A stretch of DNA of 8,169 nt from Brucellaceae bacterium. GTDB taxonomy: Bacteria > Pseudomonadota > Alphaproteobacteria > Rhizobiales > Rhizobiaceae. The position numbers and the translations under genes were made by a program. Location of the stretch: assembly GCA_031253705.1 (NCBI GenBank), contig JAIRVW010000442.1:1-8169 (forward strand), in the 5' to 3' direction. Below, piece after piece: positions 1 to 6,114 of this stretch. How positions within the stretch are numbered: the first letter of the stretch is position 1; every line of letters begins with the position of its first letter. A model generated the notes under the pieces. The model searched no databases and was not told the DNA's origin. It was given only the letters and a program-made list of their open reading frames with translations.

Positions 1-2
1 TT

Positions 3-35
3 GTGCTCTTTATGCGCGGGAATAAAGACAAGCAC
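3..35. repeat. Imperfect inverted repeat (bulged hairpin)
   Basis: GTGCT and CTTTAT (3-13) are complementary to ATAAAG (22-27) and AGCAC (31-35). This gives 11 pairs with a 3-base bulge and an 8-base GC-rich loop. The hairpin lies next to a second, stronger one at 35-73. Together they sit beyond the 3' end of the leftward gene ending at 98. There is no long T-run on either strand, so a role in ending transcription or protecting a 3' end is only inferred. Confidence 0.35.
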
Positions 36-73
36 CAACAGCCCCGTCTCTGATAAAGAAGCAGGGCTGTTGG
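35..73 (-). terminator. Probable transcription-end hairpin after the leftward gene
   Basis: CCAACAGCCC (35-44) and GGGCTGTTGG (64-73) form a perfect 10-bp stem around a 19-base loop, 24 bases past the stop codon of the gene at 98-1120. Read leftward, the stem is followed by TGCTTGTCTTTATT, which is T-rich but not a clean U-tract. The loop is also long for a classic intrinsic terminator. Position favours a terminator for the leftward gene; a structure serving an unseen gene to the left is equally possible. Confidence 0.45.
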
Positions 74-97
74 AGTGTTTCACAAGCAGATTATAAA

Positions 98-1120
98 TTA
101 TTTTACAGGCTTAACGCGGATAGCAAAAACATCGACGCTCTTACCGCCGCCGTTAATATCGCTGGTCAGCACCAGACGACCGGAGCTGCTAGCGGCTTTC
201 ACCTCAGGCACCGACAGATCAAACAGCAGACTGCTCTGCTGATCAGTCACATCATAGCGCTTGCGGCCGCAGTTCCCCAGCGCGCCCAGATCACAGCTGA
301 CTGACATCTGCACGGTCTCACCGTCATCACTGCGCAGGCTGACTTCAAATGTGGCCTGCTTGCCTTCCAGCTGATCCAGCACACCCTGCCCGATATCAAA
401 GCTGGCTGTATCATTTACACTTGGCGATTTGATGCGGACATAACGGGCATTTCCTGAACCGCCGATTTCCGCAGTCGCCTTACCCTGCACAGAAATACGA
501 TCCGGCTGCGACGGCGTGAAGATCGTTATCCAGTCTTTACTGTCGGCCTCATTGCCCTGCATCACAGGAGCGATATTACCGGCCTGCGAATGACTGTTAT
601 TGCCGACAGGGCCGATCGTGACAAAGCTGTTATATAGCGACCAGCCGATAAAGCCTGTTGCCACCAAAAACACCAGCGGCAGCACCAGAGAAAACAGACG
701 GGATTTTTTGCGCTTCTTACGCTGCTTCGGCTGCGACAGTCCCTGTTCATAGCCAAGATCGGCCTCAGCCTCAGTTTCCTGCCGACGTTTGCGCGAGCCT
801 TTCGGCTGCGAGCGCATATCGGCACGATCCAGATCAGGCACACCAAGGCCACCGTCATAATGTGGCGCAGGTTGCACCGGCTCTGCGGCAACCACAGGAA
901 TAGCCGCCTGACGCATTTCCTGCTCAACCTGAGAGATTGCAGTTTTCAGCTTCTCACGACGCTCCGCGCGCTGCTGGTCCGAAAGATTTGCATTCGCCGC
1001 CATGGCGCGCTCATGCGCGCTCCACACGGATTCATAAATCCGCTGGCGCATGGCCGGATCAGATGAATCCGCTTTAGTCAAAGCGCTGCGAATTGCACTC
1101 TCGATGCCCTGCAAAATCAT
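98..1120 (-). CDS. Hypothetical single-span membrane protein with basic linker and periplasmic beta-rich domain
   Basis: I do not recognise a named family with certainty; proteins of this general layout occur in Rhizobiales. Visible in the 340 residues: an amphipathic, charged helical N-terminal segment (about 1-72); a Pro-rich, low-complexity stretch (73-105); a strongly basic linker with KGSRKRR (107-113) and KQRKKRKKSR (132-141); one hydrophobic span (about 142-166); then a polar region and a probable beta-sandwich domain (about 197-340) with a close Cys pair, C276 and C284. The positive-inside rule puts the N-terminal half in the cytoplasm and the C-terminal domain in the periplasm, where the cysteines could form a disulfide. 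The start is ATG at 1120-1118, preceded by AGGAAGGG with short spacing. The gene stands alone and diverges from the flavoprotein gene. It could be a cell-envelope or sensor-like protein; no catalytic motif is seen. Confidence 0.8.
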   Translation of the reverse strand: MILQGIESAIRSALTKADSSDPAMRQRIYESVWSAHERAMAANANLSDQQRAERREKLKTAISQVEQEMRQAAIPVVAAEPVQPAPHYDGGLGVPDLDRADMRSQPKGSRKRRQETEAEADLGYEQGLSQPKQRKKRKKSRLFSLVLPLVFLVATGFIGWSLYNSFVTIGPVGNNSHSQAGNIAPVMQGNEADSKDWITIFTPSQPDRISVQGKATAEIGGSGNARYVRIKSPSVNDTASFDIGQGVLDQLEGKQATFEVSLRSDDGETVQMSVSCDLGALGNCGRKRYDVTDQQSSLLFDLSVPEVKAASSSGRLVLTSDINGGGKSVDVFAIRVKPVK

Positions 1121-1237
1121 CCCTTCCTATAACCGGCCCGCTCTTTGTGGCCGTTATTAATGCACGAATAAACCGGTATACGCATTAACTGATTTTTAAG
1201 TTTTATTAAATCCAAACAATCGCCATGAAACAAAAAG

Positions 1238-1269
1238 ATTGTATACGATCTTAACATATTGTTCCACAA
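1238..1269 (-). promoter_or_regulatory. Possible promoter for the leftward membrane-protein gene
   Basis: Read leftward, TTGTGG (1269-1264) is followed after 18 bases by TATACAAT (1245-1238), a fair match to a sigma-70 type -10. This would give a 5' leader of roughly 110 bases before the ATG at 1120. The -35 match is poor. A GGAAC pentamer also lies here (1265-1261), as in EcfG-type general-stress promoters, but no CGTT follows at the right distance. Confidence 0.25.
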
Positions 1270-1458
1270 AGACTATTAGCTAAAAATCCCGCATTTTTCA
1301 GCCTGCTCCGGTTTTTCTCCGTTTTTATCCCACCCGTATAAGGCATAAAGATGCGCATCCGCACACTCCACAATAATTATTGCATATGAGTCAAGCGACA
1401 AGCCCTGACCGCAGAAATTACTACGGGCTGCAATCTTTACACCACGCCTATTTTATCT

Positions 1459-1491
1459 TTGACATTACGGCAGCATTACCATCAATATAAC
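1459..1491 (+). promoter_or_regulatory. Possible promoter for the flavoprotein gene
   Basis: A perfect -35 hexamer TTGACA lies at 1459-1464. At 17 bases spacing the -10 would be the weak TCAATA (1482-1487). A better-looking TATAAC (1486-1491) is 21 bases away, which is too far for a standard promoter. The leader would be about 30 bases, with GGGAA (1513-1517) six bases before the ATG acting as ribosome binding site. Confidence 0.4.
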
Positions 1492-1523
1492 TTTTACGTT
1501 TACGTCAATAATGGGAATGTAAA

Positions 1524-2489
1524 ATGGCTCTTCCGGATATTCTCAAAAACCACCTGCGCTTACCGGCAATCGGCGCGCCGCTTTTCATTATTGCCAATCC
1601 GGCTCTGGTGATGGCGCAGTGCAAAAGCGGTATTGTCGGCGCCTTTCCGGCACTCAATGCCCGAACGGCTGCGCAGCTGGATGAATGGCTGGCCGAGATT
1701 ACCGAAGGGCTGGCAGCCTATAATCTTGCCAATCCGGAACACCCTGCAGCCCCTTTTGCAGTTAATCAGATCGTTCACCGCTCCAATCTCCGGCTGCAGC
1801 AGGACCTCGAACTATGCGTCAAATATAAAGTGCCGGTGGTCATTTCCTCCCTCGGCGCTGTGCCGGAGGTCAATGCAGCCATTCATTCTTACGGCGGCAT
1901 TGTACTGCATGATGTGATCAATAACCGCCATGCCAATTCGGCAATCCGTAAAGGTGCCGACGGGTTGATTGCAGTGGCTGCCGGTGCCGGCGGCCATGCC
2001 GGAACCCTCTCCCCTTTTGCACTGATCGCCGAAATCCGCGAATGGTTTGACGGCTCTCTTGCACTTTCCGGTGCTATTTCCAGTGGTAGTGCCATTCTGG
2101 CAGCACAGGCTATGGGAGCAGACCTCGCCTATATCGGCTCGCCTTTTATTGCCACGCAGGAAGCCAATGCCGTTGATGCCTATAAAGAAATGATCGTGCA
2201 ATCCAGCGCGAAAGATATCGTCTATTCTAATTATTTCACCGGTATTCACGGCAATTATCTGCGTCCGTCAATTGAAGCCGCAGGGATGAATCCGGATCAT
2301 TTACCGGAAGCTGATCCGAGCAAAATGGACTTCCATAAAGCCACCACGGGCGCGAAAGCATGGAAGGACATCTGGGGCTGCGGTCAGGGTATCGGTGCGG
2401 TTAAAGAAATTCTGCCTGCAGAACAGCTGATTGAGCGCTGGATTGAGCAATATAAGGTCGCGAAATCGGCGCTATGCAGGACAGAATAA
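1524..2489 (+). CDS. Nitronate monooxygenase-family flavin (FMN) oxidoreductase
   Basis: The 321-residue protein has the TIM-barrel layout of the nitronate monooxygenase (formerly 2-nitropropane dioxygenase) family. These cytoplasmic FMN enzymes oxidise alkyl nitronates with oxygen; some members are NAD(P)H:quinone reductases instead. Visible landmarks are the N-terminal strand LPAIGAPLFIIANP (13-26), the conserved AGAGGHAG block with the likely catalytic His at about residue 158, the phosphate-binding region SGAISSGSA (182-190), MGADLAYIGSPFIAT (197-211), and a C-terminal WGCGQGIGAVKE (284-295). Length matches the short bacterial subgroup of about 320 residues, so it looks complete. The ATG has GGGAA six bases upstream. 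The gene is monocistronic, with a tRNA downstream on the same strand. The fold and cofactor are near certain; the physiological substrate cannot be read from sequence. Confidence 0.92.
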   Translation: MALPDILKNHLRLPAIGAPLFIIANPALVMAQCKSGIVGAFPALNARTAAQLDEWLAEITEGLAAYNLANPEHPAAPFAVNQIVHRSNLRLQQDLELCVKYKVPVVISSLGAVPEVNAAIHSYGGIVLHDVINNRHANSAIRKGADGLIAVAAGAGGHAGTLSPFALIAEIREWFDGSLALSGAISSGSAILAAQAMGADLAYIGSPFIATQEANAVDAYKEMIVQSSAKDIVYSNYFTGIHGNYLRPSIEAAGMNPDHLPEADPSKMDFHKATTGAKAWKDIWGCGQGIGAVKEILPAEQLIERWIEQYKVAKSALCRTE

Positions 2490-2527
2490 GACCTCACCCA
2501 AAAGCAAGCTCCGGAACTAAGATCGAC

Positions 2528-2569
2528 CTATCACTCTGATAGAACAGATGAAATGGCAAACTCTATCAG
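2528..2569. repeat. tet-operator-like inverted repeats downstream of the flavoprotein gene
   Basis: CTATCA (2528-2533) and TGATAG (2537-2542) form an inverted pair with a 3-base centre. CTGATAGA (2536-2543) is also a perfect 8-bp inverted match to TCTATCAG (2562-2569). The half-site CTATCA is the same as in TetR operators, which have a 1-base centre between halves. The repeat could instead act as an RNA hairpin after the gene ending at 2489, but no U-tract follows. Confidence 0.35.
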
Positions 2570-2654
2570 GCCGCATCAAATAAATTGGACGTCAGGACAG
2601 AAAGCGCCTCTATTTACTTTTGCGCCTTGCAATCAGCATGAGATTTCGCTATCA

Positions 2655-2696
2655 CCCGCGCGAACAGACCGCTATATTCTCTGTGGTCTGCGCGGG
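2655..2696. repeat. GC-rich interrupted palindrome just upstream of tRNA-Thr
   Basis: CCCGCG (2655-2660) and CAGACC (2665-2670) are exactly complementary to GGTCTG (2685-2690) and CGCGGG (2691-2696). This makes a 12-bp stem with one 4-base bulge (CGAA) and a 14-base loop. The loop contains TATATT, the probable -10 of the tRNA promoter. As RNA it could end transcription from the flavoprotein gene, though no T-run follows; as DNA it could be a regulator site. Confidence 0.55.
2673..2678 (+). promoter_or_regulatory. Probable -10 box of the tRNA-Thr promoter
   Basis: TATATT within CCGCTATATT lies 29 bases before the mature tRNA 5' end. This is a spacing and wording common for stable-RNA promoters in Rhizobiales. 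Transcription would begin near 2684-2686 and give a leader of about 22 bases for RNase P to remove. No good -35 is seen at 16-18 bases (TATCAC at 2650-2655 is poor). Confidence 0.45.
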
Positions 2697-2707
2697 AGCA
2701 TCTCCCT

Positions 2708-2783
2708 GCCGCTTTAGCTCAGTTGGTAGAGCACATCATTCGTAATGATGGGGTCACGTGTTCGAGTCACGTAAGCGGCACCA
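2708..2783 (+). tRNA. tRNA-Thr, anticodon CGT, with encoded CCA
   Basis: A complete cloverleaf can be drawn by hand. The acceptor stem GCCGCTT/AAGCGGC has 7 perfect pairs (2708-2714, 2773-2779). The D stem is GCTC/GAGC with loop AGTTGGTA. The anticodon stem CATCA/TGATG encloses loop TTCGTAA, with anticodon CGT at 2741-2743. The variable loop is GGGTC. The T stem ACGTG/CACGT has loop TTCGAGT. Discriminator A2780 is followed by a templated CCA (2781-2783). The anticodon reads the threonine codon ACG. All 76 bases are regular, with no intron or mismatch. Confidence 0.97.
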
Positions 2784-2798
2784 TAAAATCAATAACTT

Positions 2799-2939
2799 AG
2801 CATATATTCACTTTTAATAAAATTACGTCAGCAATCTGGTCGCCCCATTGGGTGATCCGAGTTTAATGTTAGTGCATGATCGGGCTAAGCTCCCGGGGCG
2901 GTACTAATCCTAAGTAGCGGTTAGCCAGATAAATATGCT
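2799..2939. other. Unassigned structured stretch between tRNA-Thr and the RND operon; possible element relic or small RNA
   Basis: There is no intact gene here. The ends carry a short inverted repeat: AGCATATATTCAC near 2799, against AGCATATTTATC read on the other strand from 2939. Inside, CGCCCC (2841-2846) pairs with GGGGCG (2895-2900), CTAA.CC (2904-2910) pairs with GGTTAG (2919-2924), CGGG (2881-2884) pairs with CCCG (2892-2895), and CTGG (2836-2839) pairs with CCAG (2925-2928). Some pairings are mutually exclusive. The GC-rich core stands out from its AT-rich flanks. It may be the tail of a decayed insertion sequence, a MITE-like element, or a small RNA. I could not match it to any riboswitch or RNA family I know. 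Confidence 0.35.
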
Positions 2940-2964
2940 GTCAAAAATACAGTGTAAAATGGTA

Positions 2965-5900
2965 CTATGTTACCACCGGATTACGATTGATTTCATCATT
3001 CACCGGCGTCTTACGAAATGACAAACGCTCGGCAATGCGATCAATTTCGATGAATATTACCGGCGTGATAAACAGTGTTAAAACCTGACTGACAATCAAT
3101 CCCCCCACCACTGCAACGCCAAGCGGCTGGCGCAGTTCAGCGCCTTGCCCAGTACCAATCGCAACAGGTATGGCTGCGAGCAGAGCGCAAAAAGTTGTCA
3201 TCATAATAGGTCTGAAACGACGAATTGCGGCCTCATGAATTGCTTCATCAGCAGATTTGTTTTGTTCACGTTTTAGAACTAATGCCACATCAACCATCAT
3301 AATCGCATTTTTCTTCACGATGCCGATCAGCATCAGCAAGCCTATCAGAGCAATAATGGACAGATCAAAGCTGAAGAGTTTGAGAGCGAATAAAGCTCCG
3401 AATGCAGCTGAAGGAAGGCCGGAAAGAATGGTCAGAGGATGCGCGAAGCTTTCATAAAGCACACCGAGCACAATATAAATTATCAAAATAGCAGCCCCAA
3501 TAAGAATACCTGTGTTACTGGTGGACTGGGCGAAGATCTGTGCTTCACCAGCCAGATTGGTCGCTATACCCGACGGCATATTAATCTGGCTACGTAAGGC
3601 ATCAATTTTGTCGGTAGCAGTTCCTAAAGCCACACCGGCTGGCAGGTTGAATGACAAAGTGACAGAGGTAAGCTGTCCCGTTTGGTTTACAGTTACCGGC
3701 CCGAAGGTTCTGCTGACCGTAGCAAAACTTGAGAGCGGAACCTGAATGCCTGAAGTTGATGGCAGCCGGATTGCTGCCAGTGCATTTTCATCCCAGTTCA
3801 ATGACTGGTCATATTCCAGAATGACGTCGTAACTGTTGCCTGTTGTTTGTATCTGTGTGGCTATCAACGTGCCAAATGCCGCTTCAAGTGTCGTGCGCAA
3901 TGAAGCCGAAGTAACACCCAGTGCATTAGCACGGTCTTTATCAACATCAATATGCGCCTGCAGTGCTTTATCTTGCAAATCAGAGGCCACATCCACGAAT
4001 ATTGCCGGATCAGCGCGCATGGCATCGCCAAGCCTGCGTGACCATTGCCGTGCGGCATTGGCGTCGAGTGACTGCAACACCACCTGATACTGGCTCTGCG
4101 TTGAGCGTCCTCCAAATCGCAAACTCTGAACAGGTGTGATGAATGTTCTGAGACCCGGTAGTTGAGAAAGCTGCCGGCGCAATTGCGCCAAGGTCACATC
4201 AAGATCCGGTCGTTGATCACGGTCTTTCAGTTGTACGAGCAGCGAGCCGGAATTGAATGTAGAACCACCGGGCCCGCCACCCAGCAAAGTCGTAACATTT
4301 TTTACGTCTTTATTGCCTTTAACCAGATTGGCAGCCTGTGTCTGCAGTGCCAGCATGGCTGAATAGGAGATATCCTGACGAGCCTGCGTTGATACCGTCA
4401 GAATGCCGATATCTTCGGTTGGAAAAAAGCTCTTTGGCAATATGGTAAAAACCCATACAGAGCCGATAAATGACAAGACAAATACTGCCAGAACAATGAA
4501 TTTATGTTGTATGCACCAGCCAACAGAACGCCCGTATCCGGCATTGATGCGCCCGGTCAGGCTTGGTGTTGTGCGAGGTTTTTCTTCGTGATGCGGCAGC
4601 CTTGCAGCCAGCATCGGCGTTACCGTCAAGGACACAACAGCTGAAGAAAGAATGGCGAGTGTGACAACCATGCCAAACTCGTTCAAAACACGGCCGACAA
4701 TGCCACCCATCAGCAAAATCGGCAGAAAAACCGCAACAAGCGAGAGTGACATGGAAATGATTGTTCCGGTGACTTCACGGCTGCCAATAATGGCGGCTTC
4801 AAATGGTGCCATGCCCTGTTCGGTTTTACTCACTATATTTTCAAGCATAACGATTGCATCATCCACAACCAGCCCGACTGCAAGCGTAAGTCCGAGAAGT
4901 GAAATATTATCAATCGAGTAGCCAAACACATACATAGCTCCGAATGTCGCCATCAGAGAGAGGGGGACGGCCAGTCCCGGGATCATAGTTGCCCAAAAGC
5001 GTCGGATGAAAATGAAGATCACCAAAATGACAAGAGCGATGGTGATTGCCAGCGTGCGCTCGACATCGGAAACAGCGGATCGGATAGAGGTCGAGACATC
5101 ATTCACAACATCAATGTGCATTGATGCAGGCAGTGCTTTTTCAATATCAGGAAGTTTTGCGCGAATAGCATCAACAACTGCAACTGTGTTTGAGCCGGGC
5201 TGGCGTTGGACGGCGAGTGAAATACTCGGCTTGCCATTAAACCAACTGCCCTGATTAAAATTTTCAACGCTGTCTGTAACTGTCGCCACATCGCCAAGGC
5301 GCAGAATATGATCATTGCCGGTATTGATAATCAGAGTGCGAAACTCGTCGGCATTGGTTCGCTGCGTATTCGCATCGATAGTCATTGCCTGTAGTTTGTT
5401 CTGAATTGTGCCCACAGGTGTCTGGTTGTTGGCTGCTGCCAGTTTTGTTGCAATGTCATTAAGTGACAAGTTGCGGCTGGCTAATTTTTGCGGGTCAACC
5501 TCGACGCGAACAGCATAAGTCTTGGAGCCGTAAATTTGTGCCTGCGCCACACCGGAGATGGTGGACAGAGCAGGAGAAATTACATTTTGCGCAATGTCAT
5601 CCATGCTAGTGAGTGGCGCATTATCACTGGTCAGAGCCAGCACAACCACTGCTGCATCAGCGGGGTTTGATTTTCGATAGCTGGGTGGCGTTGTTAAATT
5701 ATCGGGCAATTGACGCTGGGCGCGTGTAATTGCCGCCTGAACATCGGCTGCCGCCGCATCTATATTGCGAGACAAGTTAAACTGAAGCGTGATCGACGTG
5801 CTGCCTAATGATGAACTAGCGCTGATTGTATCAATACCGGCAATTGTTTCGAACTGTTTGATAAGCGGCGTTGCCACTGACGAAGCCATAGTATCAGGGG

Positions 5901-6063
5901 AAGCACCGGCAAGTTGTGCGGAAACACTGATCGTTGGAAAGTCTGCCTCAGGCAATGCGGCAACAGGCAGTTGGCCGTAGGCAGCAAGTCCCCCCATTAA
6001 CAACCCCAGCATCAGCAAGATTGTTGCAACAGGTCGCCGGATAAAAATCTCTGAAATGCCCAT
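2965..6063 (-). CDS. RND multidrug efflux permease, HAE-1 family, MdtB/MdtC-like
   Basis: This 1032-residue inner-membrane proton/drug antiporter is full length for AcrB-type RND pumps. The N-terminus ISEIFIRRPVATILLM is typical and leads into the first membrane span. A large periplasmic loop follows (about 30-335), then spans from about 337, with the proton-relay pair D401-D402 in GLVVDDAIVMLENI on the fourth span. The second periplasmic loop covers about 545-845. The relay lysine K918 lies in IGIVKKNAIMMVD, and RRFRPIMMTT (948-957) and GAELRQPLG (974-982) are in the last spans. KKNAIMMVD and GAELRQPLG are words shared with E. coli MdtB/MdtC rather than AcrB. The gene follows its adaptor by 51 bases with a weak AAGAGA ribosome site (6069-6074), so it is probably co-transcribed. 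Only one permease is present, so a homotrimer is expected, unlike MdtBC. No intrinsic terminator is evident past its TAG. Drug range is unknown. Confidence 0.95.
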   Translation of the reverse strand: MGISEIFIRRPVATILLMLGLLMGGLAAYGQLPVAALPEADFPTISVSAQLAGASPDTMASSVATPLIKQFETIAGIDTISASSSLGSTSITLQFNLSRNIDAAAADVQAAITRAQRQLPDNLTTPPSYRKSNPADAAVVVLALTSDNAPLTSMDDIAQNVISPALSTISGVAQAQIYGSKTYAVRVEVDPQKLASRNLSLNDIATKLAAANNQTPVGTIQNKLQAMTIDANTQRTNADEFRTLIINTGNDHILRLGDVATVTDSVENFNQGSWFNGKPSISLAVQRQPGSNTVAVVDAIRAKLPDIEKALPASMHIDVVNDVSTSIRSAVSDVERTLAITIALVILVIFIFIRRFWATMIPGLAVPLSLMATFGAMYVFGYSIDNISLLGLTLAVGLVVDDAIVMLENIVSKTEQGMAPFEAAIIGSREVTGTIISMSLSLVAVFLPILLMGGIVGRVLNEFGMVVTLAILSSAVVSLTVTPMLAARLPHHEEKPRTTPSLTGRINAGYGRSVGWCIQHKFIVLAVFVLSFIGSVWVFTILPKSFFPTEDIGILTVSTQARQDISYSAMLALQTQAANLVKGNKDVKNVTTLLGGGPGGSTFNSGSLLVQLKDRDQRPDLDVTLAQLRRQLSQLPGLRTFITPVQSLRFGGRSTQSQYQVVLQSLDANAARQWSRRLGDAMRADPAIFVDVASDLQDKALQAHIDVDKDRANALGVTSASLRTTLEAAFGTLIATQIQTTGNSYDVILEYDQSLNWDENALAAIRLPSTSGIQVPLSSFATVSRTFGPVTVNQTGQLTSVTLSFNLPAGVALGTATDKIDALRSQINMPSGIATNLAGEAQIFAQSTSNTGILIGAAILIIYIVLGVLYESFAHPLTILSGLPSAAFGALFALKLFSFDLSIIALIGLLMLIGIVKKNAIMMVDVALVLKREQNKSADEAIHEAAIRRFRPIMMTTFCALLAAIPVAIGTGQGAELRQPLGVAVVGGLIVSQVLTLFITPVIFIEIDRIAERLSFRKTPVNDEINRNPVVT

Positions 6064-6114
6064 TGCGGTCTCTTATGATTGCGGGTGCATTTACAAATTA
6101 AGTTGGTCGCGCTG

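Larger units (their letters stand above)
1121..1523. other. Divergent intergenic region, 403 bases, no gene seen
   Basis: This AT-rich region separates the leftward gene ending upstream (ATG at 1120) from the rightward flavoprotein gene. It holds candidate promoters in both directions (entered separately), a perfect 10-bp palindrome GATGCGCATC (1350-1359), a perfect 12-bp palindrome CAATAATTATTG (1371-1382), a direct repeat CTCCGGTTTTT/CTCCGTTTTT (1306-1316 and 1317-1326), and tandem TTTACG (1493-1498 and 1499-1504). No credible open reading frame, tRNA or known riboswitch core was seen. The palindromes may be regulator sites, but no specific regulator is recognisable. Confidence 0.5.

Noticed and set aside
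658..1066. Rightward open frames over the leftward membrane-protein gene
   Set aside because: They overlap a full-length, well-composed gene on the opposite strand, have no ribosome site or recognisable domain, and have the Cys/His/Arg-rich composition of antisense frames.
1245..1269. EcfG general-stress promoter upstream of the leftward gene
   Set aside because: GGAAC is present but the required CGTT does not appear 16-17 bases further on.
1812..2249. A 145-codon leftward open frame inside the flavoprotein gene
   Set aside because: It is antisense to conserved flavoprotein motifs, with an odd composition and no ribosome binding site; it is a shadow of the real gene.
2548..2583. Tiny frame MKWQTLSGRIK in the spacer after the flavoprotein gene
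   Set aside because: Only 11 codons and no clear ribosome site; it overlaps the inverted repeat and is not linked to a downstream gene.
2841..2924. Known riboswitch or 5S rRNA fragment in the structured spacer
   Set aside because: I compared it by eye with TPP, FMN, cobalamin, SAM-II, SAH, fluoride, ZTP and mini-ykkC cores and with 5S rRNA. Only short, chance-level similarity was seen, for example CGGTACTAAT, which also occurs near 23S rRNA 3' ends.
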